Counted from the stretch's first letter, positions 27,356 to 39,166 are shown. The stretch is DNA of 64,000 nt from Mycobacterium colombiense CECT 3035 (GCF_002105755.1 NZ_CP020821.1:3348001-3412000); one strand, 5' to 3'. A program made the numbers and translations. Notes: generated by a model from the sequence alone, not told the origin.

Positions 27356-28887
27356 ATGGCGCTGTTCATCAGCTACTCGAGCCAAGACCGCTCGACGGTC
27401 GACGCCTTGACGAGCGCGCTGCGGCGCGCACAGCAGCAGGTGTGGTTCGACCAGGAGCTCGGCGGCGGCGATTCCTGGTGGAACAAGATTTTGGAGCAGA
27501 TCCGCTCGTGCGACGTGTTCATCGTCGCGCTGTCGAACAACTGGCTGCAGTCCAAGCCCAGCCAGGCCGAGCTGCGCTACGCCAGGGCCCTGAACCGGCC
27601 GATCCTGCCCGTCCGCATCGGCGACGTCGACAGCATGCGCGTGAATCCCCTTGCCGCATTGCAGATCATCGACTATCGCGAGCCGACCGTCGACGCGGGC
27701 ATCCAGCTGGTCACCGCGGTGCACGCCCTGCAGGGCAAGCCGGTCCCGTTGCCCGACCCGCTGCCCGACGAGCCGCCGGTGCCGTTCGGCTACATCACCC
27801 GGCTGGGCAACACCCTCGCCGAAAAGGAGCTCAGCCCGCAGCAACAGACGCAACTGCTGATCGAGCTGCGGTCGGGCTTCGACGAGGACGGCGACGACCC
27901 CAGCGCCCGAGGTGACATCGCCCAACTGCTGCGCATGCTGCGCCTGCGCCACGACGTCACCTACCGCACGCGAACCGAGATCGACAATGTGCTGGCCGAA
28001 ATCGAGGCAAAGAACAGCGCGGCGGGAAGCCCTGCGCCCGCAGCCAAGGCGCCCGAGGCGACGACCGTCGCGAAAGGGCCTGCACCGGCGGCCGGGCCGC
28101 CCAAGGCGCCCGTGCCGCCCGCGGCAGGCGGCGGATCCAACAAGCGGCTGCTGATCATCGGCGGCGCCGCCGTCGCGGTGATCGCCGCGATCGCCATCGT
28201 CGTCATGTTGGCGACGCAGGGCGGTAAGGCCAAAACGCCCAAGGCGGGCCCGAACTCGGCGCCGAGCGCGGGCGCGGCCCCGCGGCCGGCTCGGGGCCGG
28301 CGGCCGCGGACGGCTCGAATGGCTCGAAGCTGGACTCGTATCTGCTCGGCCCCGCCGAAATCGGCCCGATCGTCGGTGACCAGAATCTGGTGGTCTCCGA
28401 GAAGGCCGCACAGCTTCGCAACCTGAGGGCGACGCTGTCCAACCCGAACTGCAAAGCCGCCTGGGAGCCCATCGAAAATTCGGCCTACCAGGCAGCCGAC
28501 GGTTACACCGCGGTCAGCGGGCAGGCCGTGCACACCGCCGGCGAGAACCCGCCGCACCGGGTGTACGAAGCCGTCGCGGCGTTCTCGTCGCCGGAGAAGG
28601 CGGCCGCGTTCGTTCAGGCGACGGCCGACAAATGGAAGGCGTGCGCCGGGCAGTCGATCACGGTGAACTTCAACGGCAAGTCGTGGGGCTGGACGTTCGG
28701 TGACGTCACCGGGGCCCCGCCGAAGATCTACCAGCAGCGAACCCAGGCGGACGGGACCCGGGTGTGCCACCACGCGCTGCACGCGGCGTCCAGCGTGGTC
28801 GTCGACCTGTTGGTGTGCGGCCCGGATGCCGGCACCGGACAGGCCGGCAAGCTCGCCGGGCAGATCGCCGCCAGGGTGAGCCAGTAA
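27356..28887 (+). pseudogene. TIR-TM-PknH_C sensor protein, frame broken at a C-run
   Basis: The first frame (27356-28426) has a TIR domain at residues 1-110 starting ALFISYSSQDRS, with Glu72 in SNNWLQSKPSQAEL at the position of the catalytic TIR glutamate. A helical region follows, then a Pro/Ala linker and a membrane helix at 262-285. After the C4 run at 28278-28281 the sequence continues in another frame with GSNGSKLDSYLLGPAEIGP and a PknH-like extracellular domain to 28887 with four Cys (NPNC, WKAC, TRVCHH, LLVCG). One added C restores a single protein of about 510 aa. Either a true frameshift or a sequencing error. It is paired with the upstream RyR gene. Confidence 0.75.
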
Positions 28888-28906
28888 CGGCCTCCCGACA
28901 TGGAGC

Positions 28907-28956
28907 GGCCCCCGAGCCGTGTTCCTGGTCGGACAAAAACCGGAAGCTCGGGGGCC
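28907..28956 (+). terminator. Inverted repeat after the TIR gene, possible terminator
   Basis: GGCCCCCGAGC (28907-28917) and GCTCGGGGGCC (28946-28956) are perfect 11-bp arms with a 28-nt loop, starting 20 bp after the TIR-PknH_C stop. There is no U-tract, as is usual for mycobacterial stem-loops. It could end the RyR-TIR transcript or mark an insertion boundary. Confidence 0.45.
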
Positions 28957-29131
28957 GGGTGACTGCGGGGAATTCGCTAGCGCACTTGTGACGCCAGCTC
29001 TTCCGAGCAGGTGCTGCTAGCGCGCAGCCACCTCACATGTCCATGAAGCTATCAATTTCGCGGACCACCTCCTTCCTTGTGTACGACCGACCGTACCGGC
29101 GAATCGGCCAGCCGACAACAGAATTCAGCGC

Positions 29132-30007
29132 TCAGCGATCGCTGACGATGGCGGCGTCGATCAGTTCGGCGAAGTCCGCCGCCATCGGTGACGGCCGCAG
29201 CGGTCGGCCATCGAGGGTGTGCACGCGGGCGGCCAGGGTCATGCTGGAGATCAGCCAAACACCTTGGGCGGCATGCAGATCCGTGACCCGCAGCGCCCGG
29301 TAGTCGCAGTCATAGCCCTTGTCCCTGGCCACCTCGAACAGGGCCTGCTGGGTGGTGCCGCGCAGGATCGGATACCACGGCGGCGGTGTCAGCAGGCATG
29401 GCGTCTCGGAGGCGGTGGCGATCACCACCGTCGAACGCGGGCCTTCCAGGATGTAGCCGTCCGTGCTGACGAAGATCACGTCACCGGCATCCTGGCGGGC
29501 GGCATGGCGCAGGGCCGCCATGTTGACCGCGTAGGACAGGGTCTTGGCGCCGGCCAGCAGCCAGGGCATCGCATCGACACCGGTGGCGGGCAGCCCGCGA
29601 TCGAGCGTGATCGCCGCCAGCCCGCCCCGCCGGACCGCGGTCACCCGTTCCGGAACGGCGTTGACCATGACAAAGGCCGTCGGCACGGAACCACCCTCGC
29701 GTCCGCGGCTGTAGATCAACCGCATCGCGCCCTCGTCGGCGCTGCCCGCACACCACTGCCGGGTGGCCACCTCGATCGCGCTTCGCCACCGCGGCAGATC
29801 CGGCTCGGGCAGATCGGTCAACGCGGCCGACTGGGTCAGCCGCTGCAGATGCGACTCGATCAGACAGGCCCTGCCGTCGCGGACCAACAGCGTCTCGAAC
29901 ACGCCGTCACCGCGGACTGCCGCCAGGTCGTCGGCGTGCAGTAGGGGCGCGTCGGGCGAATGTATTTCACCGTCCAGCGTGACGATCACACCCGTCTGTC
30001 CCGCCAT
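29132..30007 (-). CDS. pabC: Aminodeoxychorismate lyase PabC (class IV aminotransferase fold)
   Basis: A 291-aa PLP enzyme. The lysine that binds PLP lies in LLAGAKTLSYAVNMAAL, and the phosphate-binding and substrate regions (GDGVFETLLVRDG; STDGYILEGPRSTVV) fit 4-amino-4-deoxychorismate lyase, which makes p-aminobenzoate for folate. D-amino acid or branched-chain aminotransferases share this fold, so the assignment rests on neighbours and similarity to Rv0812 from memory. The ATG at 30007 begins MAGQTGVIVTLDGE; the longer frame upstream is not supported. Confidence 0.82.
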   Translation of the reverse strand: MAGQTGVIVTLDGEIHSPDAPLLHADDLAAVRGDGVFETLLVRDGRACLIESHLQRLTQSAALTDLPEPDLPRWRSAIEVATRQWCAGSADEGAMRLIYSRGREGGSVPTAFVMVNAVPERVTAVRRGGLAAITLDRGLPATGVDAMPWLLAGAKTLSYAVNMAALRHAARQDAGDVIFVSTDGYILEGPRSTVVIATASETPCLLTPPPWYPILRGTTQQALFEVARDKGYDCDYRALRVTDLHAAQGVWLISSMTLAARVHTLDGRPLRPSPMAADFAELIDAAIVSDR

Positions 30008-30088
30008 GGTGCAGAAGCCTATCCAATGGCGCTGCCGGGGTCCCGCGCGTGCTGAAGGCCGAGCGCGCCGGTCCGTAGAGTTGGACGT

Positions 30089-31183
30089 GTGAGCCACCCC
30101 GTTCCCGCACCTGAGACCGGCCCCGACGCCGGTGCCGTCTGGCACTACGGCGACCCGCTCGGCGAGCAGCGTGCCGCCGCCACCGAGGCGATACTGGTCG
30201 ACCGCTCGCATCGCGGCGTGCTCACCCTGACCGGAAACGACCGGCAAACCTGGTTGCACAGCATTTCGACGCAATTCGTCAGCGACCTGCCCGACGGGGC
30301 CAGCACGCAGAACCTGAGCCTCGACGGCCAGGGCCGCGTCGAGGATCACTGGATCCAGACCGAGCTCGCCGGCACCACCTACCTCGACACCGAGCCGTGG
30401 CGGGCCGAGCCGCTGCTGCAATACCTGCGCAAGATGGTGTTCTGGTCGGAGGTCACCGCGGCCAGCGCCGACCTGGCCGTCCTCTCGCTGCTCGGCCCAA
30501 AGCTGGCTGACCAGGTGGTTCTCGACGCGCTCGGGGTGGAGGCGCTGCCCGCCGAGCTGACCGCGACGGCGGCCGGCGACGGCTTCGTGCGGCGGATGCC
30601 GAGCACCCCGGGTGGCCCGGTCGAGCTCGACCTGCTGGTTCCGCGCACCGCGGCCGCGGACTGGCGACATCGCCTGGCGCAGGCCGGCGTGCGGCCCGGC
30701 GGGGTGTGGGCCTACGAGGCCCACCGCGTCGCGGCGGTGCGACCCCGCCTGGGCGTCGACACCGATGAGCGCACGATCCCGCACGAGGTGGGATGGATCG
30801 GTGGCCCCGCTGAAGGCGCCGTCCACCTGGACAAGGGCTGTTATCGCGGGCAGGAGACCGTCGCGCGGGTGCACAACCTGGGCAGGCCGCCCCGGATGCT
30901 GGTGCTGCTGCACCTCGACGGGTCGGTGGACCGGCCGTCGACCGGTGACCCGGTGCAGGCCGGCGGCCGCACGGTCGGCCGCCTCGGCACCGTCGCCGAC
31001 CACGTGGATCTCGGGCCGATAGCGCTGGCGCTGCTGAAGCGCGGGCTGCCTGCCGACACCGAATTGGGGACCGGAGCGGAGGCCTCGGTGGCCGCGGTCA
31101 TCGACGCCGATTCCCTGCCTGCAACCGAACAGATCGGCGCCGGGCGGTTAGCTGTTGAACGGTTGCGGGGCGGTGCGGGATAA
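30089..31183 (+). CDS. ygfZ: Folate-binding Fe-S cluster repair protein, YgfZ/GcvT-like
   Basis: A 364-aa protein. The motif LDKGCYRGQETVARVHNLG carries the conserved Cys of the YgfZ signature KGCYxGQE. YgfZ binds tetrahydrofolate and helps repair or build iron-sulfur enzymes. An aminomethyltransferase-like fold surrounds it. The gene diverges from pabC, so two folate-linked genes share a short promoter region of 81 bp. From memory it corresponds to Rv0811c. Confidence 0.88.
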   Translation: MSHPVPAPETGPDAGAVWHYGDPLGEQRAAATEAILVDRSHRGVLTLTGNDRQTWLHSISTQFVSDLPDGASTQNLSLDGQGRVEDHWIQTELAGTTYLDTEPWRAEPLLQYLRKMVFWSEVTAASADLAVLSLLGPKLADQVVLDALGVEALPAELTATAAGDGFVRRMPSTPGGPVELDLLVPRTAAADWRHRLAQAGVRPGGVWAYEAHRVAAVRPRLGVDTDERTIPHEVGWIGGPAEGAVHLDKGCYRGQETVARVHNLGRPPRMLVLLHLDGSVDRPSTGDPVQAGGRTVGRLGTVADHVDLGPIALALLKRGLPADTELGTGAEASVAAVIDADSLPATEQIGAGRLAVERLRGGAG

Positions 31184-31329
31184 TGAACGGTAACGTCCGC
31201 CACAGCAAGCAGGGGGCGCCAACGTCCGGTGGCGGGGCACGGTAAACTGTCGGCAGGACAATACGACACCAGGAGATCGGAGCCGCCTACTCGTTAGGCC
31301 GCTCCGTTATTGCGCGAGGGGGTTCCCCC

Positions 31330-31515
31330 ATGGGCCGCGGCCGGGCTAAGGCAAAGCAGACCAAGGTTGCTCGAGAACTCAAATACAGTTCTCCGCAGAC
31401 CGACTTCCAGCGGCTTCAGCAAGAGCTGTCCGGAACGGGCTCGGACGAGTCCAACGAACTGGACAGCGACGGGTCCGACGAATCCTGGGACGACCAGGAC
31501 AGCTGGCGGCGGTAG
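31330..31515 (+). CDS. DUF3073 small acidic protein
   Basis: A 61-aa protein with a basic start (MGRGRAKAKQTKVARELKYS) and a Ser/Asp/Glu-rich tail (SDESNELDSDGSDESWDDQD). This is the full-length actinobacterial DUF3073 protein. The basic head resembles nucleic-acid-binding peptides, but the function is unknown. It converges with purM (stop codons 67 bp apart). Confidence 0.88.
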   Translation: MGRGRAKAKQTKVARELKYSSPQTDFQRLQQELSGTGSDESNELDSDGSDESWDDQDSWRR

Positions 31516-31582
31516 AGCCAACGCCCCGGCGCCGATGCGTAGCGCACCGGCGCCGCGCTAGTTGTACCGGAGTCCGCACTCC

Positions 31583-32677
31583 CTAGAATCTCGGGTGCTG
31601 GCCGACCATCTTGGCCCGGGGGCCCTCTTTCCCGCCTTTGCCGACGGTGCCCAGCACCCAGCAGTCCAAGTGCCGGGCGGTCAGGATCGCCAAGGCGCGG
31701 TCGGTGTCCTCGGGAGCCACGATGGCGATCATGCCGACGCCCATGTTGAACGTCTTCTCCATCTCCTCGCGCGTCACCCGGCCGCGCTGCGCAATCATCG
31801 CGAACACGGGCGCGGGCGTCCAGGTGCCGCGGTCCATCTCGGCGACCAGGCCGTGTGGAATGACGCGTGCCAGGTTCCCGGCGAGTCCACCGCCGGTGAC
31901 GTGGCAGAAGGTCCGGACGTGGGTTTCGGCGCACAGCGCCAGGCAGTCCTTGGCGTAGATGCGGGTGGGTTCGAGCAGCTCTTCGCCCAGGGTGCGGCCG
32001 AACTCCTCCACATAGCCCTCGAGGTTCATCCGGTCGATCTCGAGCAGCACCGTGCGCGCCAGCGAATACCCGTTGGAGTGCAGGCCGGACGAGCCCATCG
32101 CGATGATGACGTCACCGGGTTTGACCCGGTCGGGCCCGAGCACGTCGTCGGCCTCGACGACACCGATTCCGGTGGCCGAGATGTCGTAGTGGTCCGGTTC
32201 CATCAGACCGGGGTGTTCGGCCGTCTCGCCACCCAGCAGCGCGCAGCCGGCCCGCACACATCCCTCGGCGATCCCACTGACGATGGCGCTCAACCGTTCC
32301 GGCACCGTGCGGCCCACCGCGATGTAGTCCTGCAGGAACAGCGGTTCTGCCCCGCACACGACGAGGTCGTCGACCACCATCGCGACCAGGTCCAGCCCGA
32401 CGGTGTCGTGCTTGTCCATCGCCTGGGCGACCGCCAGCTTGGTGCCGACGCCATCGGTGGACGCCGCCAGCAGCGGCTCGCGGTAGTCGCCGCGTAGCGC
32501 GAACAGGCCGGCGAATCCGCCCAGGCCGCCCCGAACCTCGGGTCGTGTGGCTTTTGTGGCCAGCGGCTTGAACAATTCGACGGCGCGATCGCCGGCTTCA
32601 ATGTCCACCCCGGCCGACGCGTAGGTGATGCCCTGACTGCCGTGGTGGCGTCCGGGGCTCTTTCCGGGATCCGTCAT
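31583..32677 (-). CDS. purM: Phosphoribosylformylglycinamidine cyclo-ligase PurM
   Basis: A 364-aa enzyme converting FGAM to AIR with ATP, step five of purine synthesis. Typical sequences are ITYASAGVDIEAGDRAVE, LLAASTDGVGTKLAVAQ (ATP-binding), LLGGETAEHPGLM and ATGIGVVE. The length is normal. The ATG at 32677 starts MTDPGKS; an upstream extension has no support. It lies 71 bp after purF on the same strand and is probably co-transcribed. Confidence 0.97.
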   Translation of the reverse strand: MTDPGKSPGRHHGSQGITYASAGVDIEAGDRAVELFKPLATKATRPEVRGGLGGFAGLFALRGDYREPLLAASTDGVGTKLAVAQAMDKHDTVGLDLVAMVVDDLVVCGAEPLFLQDYIAVGRTVPERLSAIVSGIAEGCVRAGCALLGGETAEHPGLMEPDHYDISATGIGVVEADDVLGPDRVKPGDVIIAMGSSGLHSNGYSLARTVLLEIDRMNLEGYVEEFGRTLGEELLEPTRIYAKDCLALCAETHVRTFCHVTGGGLAGNLARVIPHGLVAEMDRGTWTPAPVFAMIAQRGRVTREEMEKTFNMGVGMIAIVAPEDTDRALAILTARHLDCWVLGTVGKGGKEGPRAKMVGQHPRF

Positions 32678-32748
32678 CGCGATAAAGGCTACCGGGCGGC
32701 GCTGACGGCCGGTATCAAACGTCGGTGAAGGTGTGCAACCGAGTTCCC

Positions 32749-34275
32749 TCAGTGCACTACGGGCACTTCGTCGGCCGCGAGATCCTCGAGGCCGGCGCCG
32801 CGCGCGGCATTGGCGAGCATGTGCTCGATGACGTTCTTGCCCAACGCGGTTTCCTCGGGCAGTTCGATCGGGTACTGGCCGTCGAAGCACGCGGTGCACA
32901 GCCGGGAGGCCGGCTGCTCGGAGGCCGCGACCAGGCCGCGCAGCGAGATGTAGCCCAGCGAATCGGCGCCGATGGCGTGCCGCACCGCCTCGAGCATCTC
33001 CTTCTTGTCCTCGACCGCGTTGGCGATCAGTTCCGCCGGCGACGGGAAGTCGATGCCGTAGAAGCAGGGCCACTTGACCGGGGGTGAGGCGATGCGGACG
33101 TGCACTTCGACGGCGCCTGCCTCGCGCAGCATCCGCAGCAGGGCGCGCTGGGTGTTGCCGCGCACGATCGAGTCGTCGACCACGATGAGCCGCTTGCCGC
33201 GGATCACCTCGCGAAGCGGGTTGAGCTTCAGCCGGATACCGAGTTGGCGGATGGTCTGGGACGGCTGGATGAAAGTGCGCCCGACGTAGGCGTTCTTCAT
33301 CAGCCCCTGGCCATACGGAATGCCCGACTCCTGCGCGTACCCGACCGCGGCGGGCGTGCCCGACTCGGGCACGCCGATCACCAGGTCGGCCTCGACGGGA
33401 CGCTCCCGGGCCAGCCGGCGACCGATCTCCACCCGCGTCGCGTGCACGGACCGGCCCGCGATGGTGCTGTCCGGTCGCGCCAGGTAGACGTACTCGAAGA
33501 CGCAGCCCTTGGGGGTGGGGTTGGCGAAGCGCGTGGAGCGGACGCCGTCGGCGTCGATCGCCAGCAGCTCGCCCGGTTCGATGTCACGCACGAACGACGC
33601 GCCGACGATGTCCAGCGCCGCCGTCTCGGACGCCACCACCCAGCCGCGGTCCAGCCGTCCGAGCGAAAGTGGCCGCACCCCATGCGGATCGCGACACGCG
33701 TACAGCGTGTTCTCGTCCATGAAGGTCAGGCAGAAGGCGCCGCGCACGGTCGGCAGCAGGTCCAGAGCCGCCTGCTCCAGGGTGGCGTCCGCCGCGCCGT
33801 GGGCCAGCAGCGCGCCCAGGATGTCCGAGTCCGTGGTCGCCGGCGCGGGCGCGCGCTTGGCGATCAGCCCCTCGTCGCGCGCGCGGGCGGCGAGCTCGGC
33901 GGTGTTGACCAGGTTCCCGTTGTGCCCCAACGCAACCCCGGTACCGGCCGCGGTGTTCCGGAAGACCGGCTGGGCGTTTTCCCACGTCGTGTCGCCGGTG
34001 GTCGAGTAGCGACAGTGGCCGATGGCGACGTGGCCCGGCATGGCGCCCAGCGTCTGCTCGTCGAACACCTGGCTGACCAGGCCGAGGTCTTTGAAGACCA
34101 GCACCTGGGATCCGTCGGCGACGGCGATGCCGGCGGCTTCCTGGCCGCGATGCTGCAACGCGTACAAGCCGTAATAGGTGAGTTTGGCGACGTCCTCGCC
34201 CGGGGCCCAAACCCCGAATACACCGCATTCTTCACGGGGTGCGCTGAAATCCTCTTCGGGCTCTTGGACGGTCAC
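32749..34275 (-). CDS. purF: Amidophosphoribosyltransferase PurF
   Basis: A 508-aa class II glutamine amidotransferase that makes phosphoribosylamine from PRPP, the first committed step of purine synthesis. The catalytic Cys17 lies in REECGVFGVW after a short propeptide, and the PRPP-binding loop is LIVVDDSIVRGNTQRAL. The start is GTG at 34275, and the purM gene follows. The enzyme is feedback-inhibited by purine nucleotides. Confidence 0.97.
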   Translation of the reverse strand: MTVQEPEEDFSAPREECGVFGVWAPGEDVAKLTYYGLYALQHRGQEAAGIAVADGSQVLVFKDLGLVSQVFDEQTLGAMPGHVAIGHCRYSTTGDTTWENAQPVFRNTAAGTGVALGHNGNLVNTAELAARARDEGLIAKRAPAPATTDSDILGALLAHGAADATLEQAALDLLPTVRGAFCLTFMDENTLYACRDPHGVRPLSLGRLDRGWVVASETAALDIVGASFVRDIEPGELLAIDADGVRSTRFANPTPKGCVFEYVYLARPDSTIAGRSVHATRVEIGRRLARERPVEADLVIGVPESGTPAAVGYAQESGIPYGQGLMKNAYVGRTFIQPSQTIRQLGIRLKLNPLREVIRGKRLIVVDDSIVRGNTQRALLRMLREAGAVEVHVRIASPPVKWPCFYGIDFPSPAELIANAVEDKKEMLEAVRHAIGADSLGYISLRGLVAASEQPASRLCTACFDGQYPIELPEETALGKNVIEHMLANAARGAGLEDLAADEVPVVH

Positions 34276-34412
34276 GATTAGGCAGCTCCCCGGGGAACGG
34301 TTGGTGACGTAACGGAGTCTACGGGCACCCAGGCCACGCCGACGAATCCGCCGGGCGTGTTGAGCGACGAATTGCCGGGGAAATTTCCTAAACCTGCACT
34401 TCAGGGTTATGT

Positions 34413-34801
34413 TCAGCCCACATCGAACAGGGGCAGGCAGTGTCCAATCTCACCGGCGCGCGAGCCGGAAAGCCGCAGCGCACCGGTGCTCTGCGCCTCG
34501 CCGAACGGCAGCTTTCCGGTGGCCAGCAGCAGCCAGGTCCGGGGGTCGGTTTCCGCCACATTGGGCGGGGTGCCCCGGGTGTGCGTGGGCCCGGCGATGC
34601 ACTGCACGGCGACGAACGGCGGGATGCGCAGCTCCACGCTGCGCCCGGGCGCCACGGCGGCCAGGGTGCGGGCGGTCAGGCGCACGGCCGTCGCCAGTTC
34701 CTGCCGGTCGGGCGCCGCACGGGACGCGTCGCGAAGCCAGTCGGCGACGGCCAGCACGGCCTGCCGGGCCTTCGCCGGATCGGCTTTGTCGCGGGGGCCA
34801 T
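34413..34801 (-). CDS. Sterol-carrier-like protein (Rv0807 type), start region frameshifted
   Basis: The conserved part reads DKADPAKARQAVLAVADWL and RSVELRIPPFVAVQCIAG, resembling sterol-carrier/MDMPI-C family proteins. The body is open to the stop at 34413, but the only nearby ATG (34801) is out of frame by one base: the G5 run at 34793-34797 (C5 on the coding strand) would need a sixth base to give MAPRDKADPAK and 129 aa, the length I remember for Rv0807. As written, the in-frame alternatives are a GTG at 34757 (114 aa) or a distant ATG at 34949 inside the CPBP gene. It could be a sequencing error. Confidence 0.6.
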
Positions 34802-34840
34802 ACCCCAGGGTCTCAAAAGCGTGGGGCCCGCCGCTCGAGG

Positions 34841-35470
34841 TCAGCGCGACGACGCCCGCACGGCCAGCACGGCGATCGCCCCGGCCTCGTTGATGGCCAG
34901 GTGCGCGAGCATGGGTGCGGCCAGGCTGCCCGACCGGTCGGCGAGCCAACCGAAGAGCCAGCCCGCGAGCCCGGTGACCAGCACGGTGACGGCCACCGGC
35001 TCACCCGTCGCGCGCGCGTCCGCGATGTGCGACAGGCCAAAAGCGCTGGCCTGCAACAACCGTCCGCGGCGTCGCCCGAAAGCGGCGGAACCGGCGGCGG
35101 CCAGCGCCCCGCGAAAGGCGGACTCCTCCGACCACACGGTGGCCACCGGTATCCGCAGCAGCAACCAGTCCGGCGCCGCCGCCGGTGGCTCGCGGTCGGC
35201 CATCGATCGGCGCACCGGCGGCAGCAGGGTGGTCGCCGCGACCGCGCAAGCTGCCGGGAGTGCGGCCACTGACCCCAGCCGCAGGCCGGGCCGTAGCCGG
35301 GGCGGATCCAGGCCCAAGGGTGCACGCGTCATCGCCACCAGCAGGCCGCCCGCGCCCGCCTGCAACACCGCTCGCCACGAGGCCGGCAACCGGGGACCGA
35401 CGAAGCTCCAACCGACCAGTGCGGCGGCCAGCGACAGCGCACCCGATCGGCGGAAACGCCTGGCGGACAT
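34841..35470 (-). CDS. CPBP-family intramembrane glutamic protease
   Basis: A 209-aa membrane protein with several hydrophobic helices. The three catalytic CPBP (Abi) motifs are present: EExxR in VWSEESAFRGAL, FxxxH in FGLSHIADA and HxxxN in AHLAINEAG. Bacterial members cleave membrane substrates or modify prenylated targets; the substrate here is unknown. It starts 20 bp after purL on the same strand and may be in the purine transcript. From memory it corresponds to Rv0804. Confidence 0.85.
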   Translation of the reverse strand: MSARRFRRSGALSLAAALVGWSFVGPRLPASWRAVLQAGAGGLLVAMTRAPLGLDPPRLRPGLRLGSVAALPAACAVAATTLLPPVRRSMADREPPAAAPDWLLLRIPVATVWSEESAFRGALAAAGSAAFGRRRGRLLQASAFGLSHIADARATGEPVAVTVLVTGLAGWLFGWLADRSGSLAAPMLAHLAINEAGAIAVLAVRASSR

Positions 35471-35489
35471 CAGGTTTCGCTGCGGGCAC

Positions 35490-37850
<2,361 letters not shown>

Positions 37851-38639
37851 CTATCCGCCGCGAAGCAGGTCTGCGCTTTCGGTGTCGGCGGGGTAGAACA
37901 ATTCGACGGCCAGTTCGGCGAGGGTGACGTCGAGCGGCGTCCCGAACGTCGTCAGCGTCGTGAACATCGACAACCGTCGGCCCCCGCCGACGTCGAGGAC
38001 GAACGGAATCAGCAGCGACGCGCCATCCGGGGGCGCGCTCCGGGCGTCGGCCGTGGCCGCGACGCCGGGGTAGCCGCGCACCTCCTCCTCGAGCGCCGCC
38101 AATCCCGGGTCGCCGGTGAGCGCGATGGTGCGCCGCAGCTGGCGCAGCAGGTAGCCGGCCCAGTCCGGGAAATTCAGGGTTCGCCCGGCCAGGCCGTCGG
38201 GGTGCAAGCACAGCCGGTAGACGTTCGCCGGCGGGCCGAGCAGCTGTTCGGGTAGGCCGGCGGTCAGCGCGGAGGCCGCCGCGTTGGTGCCCACGATGTT
38301 CCAGCATCGGTCGATGACGATGCCCGGGTAGGGGTCGTGCGCATCGAGCAGGCGCTGCACCGCGTCCCGAGCCGGCGAGAGTGCGGCGTCCTCGAGCGGA
38401 CGCGACGGGTAGCGCGGCGCGAAACCTGCGGCGAGCAGCAGCGTGTTTCGTTCCCGCAGCGGGATGTCGAGGCCGTCGGCCAGGGTGAGCACCATCTCCG
38501 GACTGGGGCGCGAACGTCCCGTCTCGATGAAGCTCAGATGCCGCGCCGACACACCGACACTCAGCGACAGATCGAGCTGACTCACCCGTCGGCGCGTGCG
38601 CCATTCGCGCAACAACTCACCGACCGCCCCGTGGCTCAC
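37851..38639 (-). CDS. XRE-family regulator with MmyB-like ligand domain
   Basis: A 262-aa regulator. The N-terminal HTH reads LREWRTRRRVSQLDLSLSVGVSARHLSFIETGRSRPS, and the rest (DPYPGIVIDRCWNIVGTNAAA; LCLHPDGLAGRTLNFPDWAGYLL) is the MmyB-like fatty-acid-binding PAS-type domain common in actinobacteria. The GTG at 38639 is supported by alignment with the usual family start. It diverges from a small SnoaL-like gene, the probable target. Confidence 0.88.
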   Translation of the reverse strand: MSHGAVGELLREWRTRRRVSQLDLSLSVGVSARHLSFIETGRSRPSPEMVLTLADGLDIPLRERNTLLLAAGFAPRYPSRPLEDAALSPARDAVQRLLDAHDPYPGIVIDRCWNIVGTNAAASALTAGLPEQLLGPPANVYRLCLHPDGLAGRTLNFPDWAGYLLRQLRRTIALTGDPGLAALEEEVRGYPGVAATADARSAPPDGASLLIPFVLDVGGGRRLSMFTTLTTFGTPLDVTLAELAVELFYPADTESADLLRGG

Positions 38640-38763
38640 CAGGCAACGGTAACCAGGCCGGCGCACTCACGGCGATGACCTCGGAGGTAATTGCGGGGGC
38701 GCACGGCGCGGCGACACGCTTGCTGCACGCGCTCGACCGGAGCGCCCGACCCAAGGAGGAACC

Positions 38764-39159
38764 ATGACGGACGTCCAATCCGCGCCGAAGTTCAGCGCAG
38801 AGGTTTTCGCGGCATACTGGGCCGCCCCCACCATGTCGCGCGGCTTCGACATCCTCGCCGAGGACATCGTCGGCTACTGGCCGGGCGATCCGGAGCCGGT
38901 CCGCGGGATCACGGCATACACGGCGAAAATCGCCGAATTGTTGGAGGCCGCACCGGATTTGCGGCTCGAGGTGATCGACAGCGCCACCGTGCCCGCGGCC
39001 GCCGAGGGTGAGGAACTCGTGTTCTTGCACTACGTCGGTCACGGCACCGGCCCGGACGGACCGTTTCACATCCGCGGCATCGACCGGGTCCGTACCCGCG
39101 ACGGGATCGTGGTGGAGAACGTCATCCGCTACGACCCCGCTTTCGTGGGCCAGCGCTGA
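38764..39159 (+). CDS. SnoaL-like / NTF2-fold protein
   Basis: A 131-aa protein. Segments PTMSRGFDILAEDIVGYWPGDPEPVRGI and GPFHIRGIDRVRTRDGIVVENVIRYDP match the SnoaL-like domain. Ribosome site AAGGAGG lies just before the ATG. It is divergent from the XRE-MmyB regulator, a common pairing in mycobacteria, so regulation by that protein is likely. The ligand or reaction is unknown. Confidence 0.78.
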   Translation: MTDVQSAPKFSAEVFAAYWAAPTMSRGFDILAEDIVGYWPGDPEPVRGITAYTAKIAELLEAAPDLRLEVIDSATVPAAAEGEELVFLHYVGHGTGPDGPFHIRGIDRVRTRDGIVVENVIRYDPAFVGQR

Positions 39160-39166
39160 GCTACGG

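Noticed and set aside
30008..31003. N-terminal extension of pabC to 623 aa
   Set aside because: The extra part is antisense to the ygfZ-like gene; the PLP enzyme begins at 30007.
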